Assembly (NCBI GenBank): GCA_044375275.1 | Contig: JBILMZ010000045.1 | Span: 1 to 18,620, forward strand | Length of the DNA: 18,620 bases | From: SZUA-430 sp044375275 | GTDB taxonomy: Bacteria; Pseudomonadota; Alphaproteobacteria; Micropepsales; Micropepsaceae | Reading direction: 5' to 3' | Part shown: one piece after another, positions 8,507 to 15,586 of the stretch | Layout of the letters: every line of letters begins with the position of its first letter | Position numbering within the stretch: the first letter of the stretch is position 1 | The notes under the pieces: model-generated | Told to the model about the DNA's origin: nothing | The model's database searches: none | What the model saw: only the letters and a program-made list of their open reading frames with translations | Translations under genes and position numbers: made by a program

Positions 8507-8540
8507 GCAGTGCGGCTGCATGCGAAGGATGCTGCACTGC
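8507..8540. repeat. imperfect hairpin in intergenic region
   Basis: GCAGTGC (8507-8513) and GCACTGC (8534-8540) pair perfectly. Inside them GCAT and ATGC add a second 4-bp stem, giving a bulged hairpin. No T-run follows. It may belong to an untranslated leader or small RNA, or be a protein-binding dyad. Confidence 0.35.
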
Positions 8541-8707
8541 AATGCGGGGCAAGTGATCGCCGAGAGCTGGTTTGCACGCGCACCACACACTATGTCCTTG
8601 GGGTCAGGCATGCTCCGAAGGGGCGGCGGGTGATAACCATTCTCGAGCTGTCGGGAGGAGCGAGCGGCAAGCATTTCTTATGCAAAAATCACACAATTGC
8701 TTGCGTC

Positions 8708-8734
8708 AAACGGGTGTTGGCCGCAAACCGGTGT
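8708..8734. repeat. near-identical direct repeat AAACSGGTGT, 17-bp period
   Basis: AAACGGGTGT (8708-8717) and AAACCGGTGT (8725-8734) differ at one base and are 17 bp apart start to start, about 250 bp upstream of the luxR-type gene. The spacing is not an exact two helical turns, so tandem operator use is only a possibility. Confidence 0.25.
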
Positions 8735-8916
8735 CGATCCCCGATTGCCTCATATGACAAGTCAAGTGAAATTGGTCGATCAGTCGGGTATCCCACAGCG
8801 TTGCAACCCTTGGGTGGCACCGTTCGCTCGGGGCACGGCGTGGGCAGTTGTCGATATTCTGGGAACTTGGTCGAGTAGGGTCAGTTAAATGGTTCAAATT
8901 ATTGTCTTATTTTCAC

Positions 8917-8934
8917 GCCGGGAGCAGCCCCGGC
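8917..8934. repeat. GC-rich inverted repeat just upstream of the luxR-type gene
   Basis: GCCGGG (8917-8922) and CCCGGC (8929-8934) form a 6-bp stem with a 6-nt loop, 48 nt before ATG 8983. It could be an operator for autoregulation or a leader hairpin. No T-run follows on the plus strand. Confidence 0.4.
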
Positions 8935-8982
8935 AACTGGTTCAGATAGTCCCCGTTCAACCCTTGCGTGCGAAAAGCTAGT

Positions 8983-9705
8983 ATGACCGAGCACTACACC
9001 ATTCTTTGCGAGACGGTTTCCCGGATCATCATCGCTCCGACGGCGGCGTCTGTCTGGTCTTCCCTTAAGGATTTGGGAGGCCAGTTTGGCTATGCCTATC
9101 TCATGGCGGCAGAGATGCCGGTACCCGGCCATTCACTGCCGGACTCGGTCGTTTACTCTGACTGGCGCAAGCCGATTGTCGTCGACTACGCCAGAGCGCT
9201 GTCACACGTGGCCCCCCCCTTCGTCAGGTATGTATCCAATTCGATCGCGCCATTTACTGTTACCGAATTGCGGAACCATCCGGACTTCCAGGAAACGAAC
9301 TGGATCGATGACCTTCCAGACGTCATGCGTGACGGGGATGGTCTGATTGTGCCCGTCCACCGGGCAAATGAGCTCATGGGAGGCATGGTATTCGGCGGTC
9401 AGGCGCCTGACGCCTCGCCGTTGGCAAGGTCTTCGCTGCAGGTCGCTTCACATGCCGCGGTTGAACGGGTTGATGCCCTGAAGAAGCAGGCGGTTGCGAA
9501 AGTGGCCCCGGCGCTTTCGGCCCGGGAAATGCAGTGCCTGAGCTTCATCGCATCTGGCCACGAGGACGAGCAGATCAGTCAGTTGCTGGGAATTAGTCCC
9601 CGGACGGTTCGCTTTCACGTGGACAGCGCCAAGACCAAGCTAGGCGTGAGTTCCAGGGTCCAGGCAGTAACCAAGGCGATGCGGGAACGCATCATCTCGG
9701 TGTGA
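8983..9705 (+). CDS. LuxR-family transcriptional regulator with atypical ligand domain
   Basis: This 240-aa protein has a C-terminal LuxR/NarL-type helix-turn-helix (about 177-238), including 'LSAREMQCLSFIASG', 'ISQLLGISPRTVRFHV' and 'AKTKLGV'. Residues 1-165 can be aligned with the autoinducer-binding domain of quorum-sensing LuxR proteins. Tyr69, Pro79, 'PF' at 90-91 and Gly120 fit conserved positions. However, the residues matching TraR W57, D70 and W85 appear to be I65, P78 and V93. Canonical acyl-homoserine-lactone recognition is therefore doubtful. No luxI-type synthase is in the window, so it may be a LuxR solo. ATG 8983 is preferred; GTG 8968 in the same frame would add five residues. 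A GC-rich inverted repeat lies 48 nt upstream. Neighbouring genes suggest no obvious target. Confidence 0.85.
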   Translation: MTEHYTILCETVSRIIIAPTAASVWSSLKDLGGQFGYAYLMAAEMPVPGHSLPDSVVYSDWRKPIVVDYARALSHVAPPFVRYVSNSIAPFTVTELRNHPDFQETNWIDDLPDVMRDGDGLIVPVHRANELMGGMVFGGQAPDASPLARSSLQVASHAAVERVDALKKQAVAKVAPALSAREMQCLSFIASGHEDEQISQLLGISPRTVRFHVDSAKTKLGVSSRVQAVTKAMRERIISV

Positions 9706-9717
9706 GCCGTTCCTTAC

Positions 9718-9738
9718 GTTTCGCTGTTTTTGCGAAAT
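9718..9738. repeat. hairpin just after the luxR-type gene
   Basis: TTTCGC (9719-9724) and GCGAAA (9732-9737) pair around a T-rich 7-nt loop, with a possible flanking G-U pair. It begins about 13 nt after the stop codon. It lacks a downstream T-run, so it is at best a weak terminator candidate. Confidence 0.3.
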
Positions 9739-9908
9739 CGGGAGCGAATTTCTCCTGCTGCGTGTGTCATTTTCCTGAGATCTGACGTGCCGGTGACAAT
9801 CAATACCTTGCCACGGGCGAAAGTCTGGGGCTCATTTCAAACCGCATCGGTGGGTGGGACCAGAAGCACGTGTATACCTGCGGCGACGGAGGCGCATCGA
9901 GTTGCGTC

Positions 9909-10694
9909 GTGAGCAGCATCCCGTTGATTGTCGGGCTGCTTCTGCTCGTCGTGCTGGCGCTACTGGCCTATCGCTTCTACCTCTCGCAAAGAGAGCACGG
10001 ATCCAAGCCGCCAGGAAATACGGCGCCGCCGTCAAAGCCCGCCGGAAAGCCGGACGCCAAGCCCGCCACACCTGCTGCGCCTGCACCAAAGCCGACGCCG
10101 CCCACCGAACCCAAGGCCCCTCCGAAGCCGTCGCCGCTGCAGGTCAAGTTCAGCGATCCGCCTGACCTCAAGCTGTCGCACTTCAAGGGCGATACGCGAA
10201 TCCAGAACGACTTCGCCGACCTGATGACCTCGACCGTTCTTTCATCGCAGGGCTGGAAGCAGATGCCTTCGCGCTATCATCGCGATCGCGGCATCGGCGG
10301 CCTGTTCCTGCGCGAGGTACGTGGCGGCGGCGGGTATGAATGCCTTGCGGTCGAGAGCGCATCCAACGGCACGACCTATGATCCCGCGTCGATGGCAGAC
10401 ACCAAGCTGGCCGCGGACATCGCCCAGCTCTACGAACTGGGTGCATTTTCAAAGCAGACGGCGGACGAGTTGATGCGCGGCCTGCACCAGGGATCATCGT
10501 TCTTCCGCAAGGAACTCTGGCGCCACGATCTGTCTTCCGGCCTCACGACGATTTCGGAACTCGGACGCAAGGGCGAGAAGGGCCGCTCGCTCACCCGCTC
10601 AAACGCCCGCCTCATGGCGGCGCTTTACCTCGCGCTGGCATCATTCGACAGGGACGCCGTCTATCTCGGCCAGGCACCGCTCGAAGGCGAATAG
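9909..10694 (+). CDS. single-span membrane protein with Pro/Lys-rich linker, unknown function
   Basis: I do not recognise this 261-aa protein. From the GTG at 9909 it starts with a strong transmembrane segment ('IPLIVGLLLLVVLALLAYRFYL'-like, within residues 4-25). A ~45-residue Pro/Lys/Ala-rich linker follows, resembling periplasm-spanning linkers of TonB-type proteins. Then comes a ~165-residue C-terminal domain rich in short helices with the motifs 'QGWKQMPSRYHRDRGIGG' and 'GSSFFRKELWRHDL'. The frame is open to GTG 9870, which would add 13 residues with two cysteines. GTG 9909 gives a more normal signal-anchor start. Its GGAGG at 9888-9892 is 16 nt away, which is long, so the start is uncertain. 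The gene ends 6 nt from the convergent permease gene. It shows no link to the efflux system beyond position. Confidence 0.65.
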   Translation: MSSIPLIVGLLLLVVLALLAYRFYLSQREHGSKPPGNTAPPSKPAGKPDAKPATPAAPAPKPTPPTEPKAPPKPSPLQVKFSDPPDLKLSHFKGDTRIQNDFADLMTSTVLSSQGWKQMPSRYHRDRGIGGLFLREVRGGGGYECLAVESASNGTTYDPASMADTKLAADIAQLYELGAFSKQTADELMRGLHQGSSFFRKELWRHDLSSGLTTISELGRKGEKGRSLTRSNARLMAALYLALASFDRDAVYLGQAPLEGE

Positions 10695-10700
10695 CCGCTC

Positions 10701-11929
<1,229 letters not shown>

Positions 11930-11933
<4 letters not shown>

Positions 11934-12631
11934 GCCGACATCCCCGCATCCGTGACGGGGCCGTCATAGACAATCCGGCCATCCTTGAACTTGACGAGGC
12001 GCTTGGCTTGCACGGCGATGTCGGGCTCGTGCGTGACGATGATCGTCGTGATGCCGTGGTCCTCGTTCAGCGAGCGGATGATGCGCATGATCTCGGTCGA
12101 CGACACGCTGTCGAGGTTGCCCGTCGGTTCGTCGGCCAGAATGACCGGCGGCTCCATGGCGAGCGACCGCGCGATCGCCACACGCTGTTGCTGGCCACCC
12201 GACAGCTGGTTCGGGCGCGAGTGATATTTCGTCGAAAGCCCGACCTTGTCGAGCAGTTCGCGCGACCGGGGATCCCAGTGGCTGCGGGGCAGGCCGGCGC
12301 AGATCATCGGCAGCGCGACATTGTCCAGCGCCGAGCGCCGCTGCAGCAGGTTGAAGCCCTGGAAGACGAAACCGAGCATGCGGTTGCGCAGGTCGGCGGC
12401 CCGGTCCGGCGTGAGGCCTGTCGTGTCCTCGCCACCCAGAAAGTATCGCCCGCGATCTGCCCGGTCGAGGCAGCCCAGTATATTCATGAAGGTCGACTTG
12501 CCGGAACCCGAAGGCCCCATGATGGCCAGGAACTCGCCCGGCATCACCGTCATCGACACCTGCCGCAGGACGGGAGCCATGGCCCCATACGACTTGTCCA
12601 CGCGATCAACCTGGATGATGGGCTGGCTCAT
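11930..12631 (-). CDS. ABC transporter ATP-binding protein (MacB/LolD type)
   Basis: This 233-aa ABC ATPase has all motifs: Walker A GPSGSGKST (39-47), Q-loop Gln91, signature LSGGQQQR (143-150), Walker B 'VILADEPTGNLDS' (from 163) and H-loop His201 in 'VTHE'. Sequence style and length match the MacB/LolD subfamily, which energises FtsX-type permeases rather than classic importers. It lies 2 nt after the adaptor stop codon and overlaps the permease start by 4 nt (ATGA), so the three genes are almost certainly translated from one mRNA. As a separate chain it should form a dimer beneath two permease copies. Confidence 0.95.
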
Positions 12632-12633
12632 TG

Positions 12634-13848
12634 CTAGCGCGGAGGTCCGCCGCCGGAGCGCTGTTGCCCGCCGTTCCGCTGGCCGCCTTCCGGACCGTCG
12701 CCGGTGACGACCTCGTCGCCCTCCTTGAGGCCTTCGCCGCTCACTTCCGTGAAACGTCCATCGGTCAGTCCAGTGGCCACCGGCACCCGCGTGGGCTTTT
12801 TGCCACGCATGACGTGCACGCGCTGCTGTTCCTGGCCTGATTTCATGGAAGGGCTCGCAGCCTTTTCCTTGCTGGCATCCGGACGCTTGCCACCTGCTGC
12901 AGCATCCTTGTCCTTGGCCGGATCCTTGGGACGCCAGCGCAGGGCCGCATTGGGAACTTTCAGGACATTCTTCACTTCGCCGACATTGATGCGCACGAAC
13001 GCCGTCATGCCCGGCAGCAGTTTCAGGTCCGCATTGTCGACGTCGACCACGACATTGTAGGTGACAACATTCTGCACCGTGGTGGGGCTCAACCGGATCT
13101 GGCGAACCTTGCCTTCGAACGTGCGCCCGGCAAAGGCATCCACGGTGAACGCGGCCTGCTGTCCTTCGACAATGCTGCCGGCATCGGACTCGGACAGGTT
13201 GGTGTCGATCTGCATGTTCTTCAGGCTGGGCGCGATCTTGAACAGCGTCGGGGTCTGGAAACTCGAAGCGACGGTCTGGCCGACGTCAACGTCCCTCGAC
13301 AGGATCACGCCCGAGACCGGTGCCAGGATCACTGCAAAGCCCAGATTGGTTTCATCGCGCTTGACCGCCGCTTCGGCGATGGCTTCGTCGCCGGCAGTGG
13401 CTTCGACCTGCTGCGCGGCTGCGTCGACATCGGCCTTCGAGGCAGCACCTTCATCGACCAGCGCCTTGCGCCGCTCATAGGTGGCCTTCGCCAGCACCGA
13501 CGCTGCGCGCGCCTTGCGCAGTTGCGCCGCACTCTGCGCGAGCGAGGCTTCCAGCACGCGCTTGTCGAGTTCGGCCAGCACCTGGCCCTGCTCGACGATC
13601 TGGTTGAAATCGGCGTTGATCGTCTTCACGACGCCCGAAATCTGGGTGCCGACATTGATGACGCTGACGGGATTGATGGTGCCATTCGCCTGCGCGAGTT
13701 GGACGATGTCGCCACGCTCGACCTTGGCAAGCTTGTAGCTGGGCTCTACGTCCGCGGCCGGAGCAAAGGCTTTCCAAGCAAAATACCCGCCGCCCAGCAG
13801 GACAACAATCAATACGAAGTAACCAAGTCTGCCCACGACGCCCAACAC
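12634..13848 (-). CDS. MacA-like periplasmic adaptor (HlyD/RND-type membrane fusion protein)
   Basis: This 404-aa adaptor bridges the inner-membrane permease and the outer-membrane channel. It has an N-terminal anchor helix (about 8-28). The two halves of a lipoyl-like domain are at about 61-95 ('VGTQISGVVKTINADFNQIV') and 170-190 ('ILAPVSGVILSRDVDVGQTV'). They flank an Ala/Lys/Glu-rich coiled-coil hairpin at 96-165, and beta-barrel and membrane-proximal regions follow. Two unusual parts stand out: a highly charged insert of ~35 residues (about 307-343, Lys/Asp/Ala-rich) after 'VPNAALRW', and a Gly/Gln/Arg-rich C-terminal tail. The start is a GTG at 13846-13848 preceded by a G-rich stretch; no better in-frame start was seen. 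It is the first gene of the tightly coupled adaptor-ATPase-permease unit. Confidence 0.93.
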   Translation of the reverse strand: MLGVVGRLGYFVLIVVLLGGGYFAWKAFAPAADVEPSYKLAKVERGDIVQLAQANGTINPVSVINVGTQISGVVKTINADFNQIVEQGQVLAELDKRVLEASLAQSAAQLRKARAASVLAKATYERRKALVDEGAASKADVDAAAQQVEATAGDEAIAEAAVKRDETNLGFAVILAPVSGVILSRDVDVGQTVASSFQTPTLFKIAPSLKNMQIDTNLSESDAGSIVEGQQAAFTVDAFAGRTFEGKVRQIRLSPTTVQNVVTYNVVVDVDNADLKLLPGMTAFVRINVGEVKNVLKVPNAALRWRPKDPAKDKDAAAGGKRPDASKEKAASPSMKSGQEQQRVHVMRGKKPTRVPVATGLTDGRFTEVSGEGLKEGDEVVTGDGPEGGQRNGGQQRSGGGPPR

Positions 13849-13940
13849 CCCATCCCCAACCGGCAGTTAATCCGAACTACGTCCCGGACAGAAGTTCCGC
13901 GTTGCAACCTGTGGTGCGTCATAATGATGGACGGTCCGGA

Positions 13941-13970
13941 TGAAAAATCCCGGAGAACCGAGATTTTTCA
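13941..13970 (-). terminator. strong hairpin between channel and adaptor genes (attenuator/terminator candidate)
   Basis: TGAAAAATC (13941-13949) and GATTTTTCA (13962-13970) are a perfect 9-bp inverted repeat. Inside it CGG/CCG pair around a 4-nt loop. The intervening position is a C-A mismatch in plus-strand RNA but a U-G pair in minus-strand RNA. The transcript of the efflux operon would therefore form an uninterrupted 13-bp stem with an A-run on one side and a U-run on the other. It sits 92 nt upstream of the adaptor start. It may be a partial terminator, an mRNA-stability element or an operator. Confidence 0.5.
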
Positions 13971-13980
13971 ATCTGAATGA

Positions 13981-14052
13981 CGGCTCCGGGCACGAACCGA
14001 TCACGGAACTTTTACACGCAGTTGTTGCAGTGATGTTCGACCCCCGGAGCCG
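13981..14052. repeat. 10-bp inverted repeat with 52-bp spacer downstream of the channel gene
   Basis: CGGCTCCGGG (13981-13990) and CCCGGAGCCG (14043-14052) are perfectly complementary. The right arm lies 3 nt beyond the stop codon of the minus-strand channel gene. In mRNA it would close a large loop just before the 13941-13970 hairpin. It could act with it in 3'-end formation or mRNA processing. Confidence 0.45.
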
Positions 14053-14055
14053 GTC

Positions 14056-15474
14056 TCAGGGAGCATCCTTCCAGCCACCGCCGAGGGACTTGAAAAGCCC
14101 AACCGCCGCCTGCAGCCGCTCGGACCTGAGCTGGGCCATGCGGTCCTGTGCCGAATAGGCTGATTGCTGCGAGGACAGCACGGTCAGGAAGTCGACCGTT
14201 CCGGCCTTGTACTGAAGTTCCGAGATCCGCATGGACTCAAGCGCCGCCTGTGTCGCCTCGGCCTGCGCCTTCTCCTGCATCGACACGGTCCGCACGGCCG
14301 AAAGTGCCGTGTCCGAGTCTGCAAAGGCGGAGAGTGCGGTCTTGCGGTAGGAGGCGAGCAGCTCCTCGCGGCGGGCATATTTCAGGTCATTGTCCGCAAT
14401 CAGTCGGCCGCCCTGGAAGATGTTCTGGATCAGGGTCGCGCCAACCGCATAGGCCGCGTTGCTGCCGGCAAGCAGCCCCGCCAGCGCCGTGCTGGCGACA
14501 CCGGCATCACCCGTGAGCGAGATCGAAGGCAGGTAGGCTGCCCGCGCAGCGGCAAGGTTGGCCTGCGCTGCTTCAAGGTCCGCCTCGGACGCCTTGACGT
14601 CGGGACGGCGCGACAGCAACTCCGAGGGCAACCCGACCGTGACGCTCGGCGTTCTGACGCCTTCAAGGCTTTGTCCTGCAATGGTGAAGGACTGCGGCGG
14701 CTTGCCGAGCAGGATCGCGAGAGCTGAAAAAGTCTGGCGTTCCTGCTGTTCCAGGCCCGCGAGTTGCGCACGCTGCGATGAGACGAGGGTCTGCTGCTGC
14801 ATCATCGGCAACTTGCTGATGGTGCCGGCCGCAAACTGCTTTTCGGTCAGGACGAGGATCTTCTCCGCGTTCTCCGCGTTGAGCCGCGCCAGGCGCAGGC
14901 GTTCGCGCAGTGAAAGAAGTTCGAAGTAGGTCGAGGCAACGCTGGCAACCGTCGTCAGGGCAACCGTTTCCTGGTCGTAGACGCTGGAGCGCAGCGACTG
15001 GTCCGCAGCGCGCGCGCTCGCAGCATTGCGTCCCCAGAAATCAAGTTCATAGGACACATTGACGTTTGCGGAGAGCGTGCGGACCTTGCCGGCCGCTGTC
15101 TCGAGCGAGCCGTTCTCGTTGGCGCCGCCGCGGACTGAGATCGACGGCAGCAGCGAGGAGCCCGCGATGCGCGCCTGCGCGTCAGCCTGTTCGACACGGG
15201 CGCGCGCAATGGCAAGGTCAAGGTTGCTGGCCTGCGCCTCGGCCACAAGGCCGGTCAGTTCAGCACTCCCGAACTCGGACCACCAGCCCGCGTCCGGCCA
15301 GACTTTCTCGGACGTCGGTGTCGCCTGCACCCAGGAAAACGGCACATCCGTCGGTCCCAGCCCCGACTTGGACTGAAGGAACGAACAGGCGCCAAGCATC
15401 AGGCATGCGCTGCCAACAGCGAAAATTCTCAACACAGGCGCCCCCCAGCGCAAACTCCACTCAGGGCCTATCAT
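14056..15474 (-). CDS. NodT/TolC-type outer-membrane efflux lipoprotein
   Basis: This 472-aa channel has a lipoprotein signal peptide with lipobox 'LMLGAC' (lipidated Cys30). It is followed by two repeated outer-membrane-efflux (OEP) regions of long Ala/Gln-rich helices, for example 'SNLDLAIARARVEQADAQARI' in part and, in the second half, 'VKASEADLEAAQANLAAARA'. 'SYELDFWGRN' and the strand 'PSISVRGG' are typical of the NodT group. It forms the trimeric exit duct for the adaptor and ABC pump encoded downstream. ATG 15472-15474 has no Shine-Dalgarno, and the in-frame GTG at residue 14 is an alternative that still keeps the lipobox. The 207-nt gap to the adaptor gene carries two inverted repeats, so the channel may be partly uncoupled from the rest. 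Confidence 0.93.
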   Translation of the reverse strand: MIGPEWSLRWGAPVLRIFAVGSACLMLGACSFLQSKSGLGPTDVPFSWVQATPTSEKVWPDAGWWSEFGSAELTGLVAEAQASNLDLAIARARVEQADAQARIAGSSLLPSISVRGGANENGSLETAAGKVRTLSANVNVSYELDFWGRNAASARAADQSLRSSVYDQETVALTTVASVASTYFELLSLRERLRLARLNAENAEKILVLTEKQFAAGTISKLPMMQQQTLVSSQRAQLAGLEQQERQTFSALAILLGKPPQSFTIAGQSLEGVRTPSVTVGLPSELLSRRPDVKASEADLEAAQANLAAARAAYLPSISLTGDAGVASTALAGLLAGSNAAYAVGATLIQNIFQGGRLIADNDLKYARREELLASYRKTALSAFADSDTALSAVRTVSMQEKAQAEATQAALESMRISELQYKAGTVDFLTVLSSQQSAYSAQDRMAQLRSERLQAAVGLFKSLGGGWKDAP

Positions 15475-15586
15475 GCATCAGGAGGGTGCACACACCGCAA
15501 GGGCAATCGTGCGAAAACAGGCGCCGGGCCGCATTCACCAAATCGTCATGGCGCCGACTTGCCGCAGTCCGGTGCAAAATGCCGCG
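15475..15586. other. 112-bp gap between AAA+ gene and efflux operon
   Basis: Both flanking genes are on the minus strand, so this gap must hold either a promoter for the efflux operon or read-through from the AAA+ gene. I see no convincing -35/-10 pair and no T-tailed hairpin. Confidence 0.4.

Larger units (their letters stand above)
8076..8982. other. 907-bp divergent intergenic region without a convincing gene
   Basis: This separates the outer-membrane protein gene (-) from the luxR-type gene (+) and must hold the promoters of both. Parts (about 8270-8480, 8660-8700 and 8880-8915) are clearly AT-richer than the flanking genes. Long open frames exist on both strands (for example 8165-8674 minus and 8387-8878 plus). 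They overlap each other and are rich in Cys, Arg and His. They show no domain pattern, so I treat them as spurious. Several short inverted repeats and one direct repeat are listed separately. I found no tRNA and no convincing -35/-10 pair. Confidence 0.6.

Noticed and set aside
8165..8674. 169-aa open frame on the minus strand in the long intergenic region
   Set aside because: Composition is irregular (many Cys, Arg, Asn), there is no domain pattern, no good start signal, and it overlaps an equally long plus-strand frame. Probably chance.
8387..8878. 163-aa open frame on the plus strand in the same region
   Set aside because: No recognisable motifs or Shine-Dalgarno, and the sequence reads like noncoding DNA. 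It stops about 100 nt before the luxR-type gene.
13840..13922. Possible leader peptide frame on the minus strand overlapping the adaptor start (ATG at 13922)
   Set aside because: No Shine-Dalgarno and no stalling-type sequence that I can recognise; it overlaps the adaptor start out of frame. Not enough support to call a regulatory uORF.
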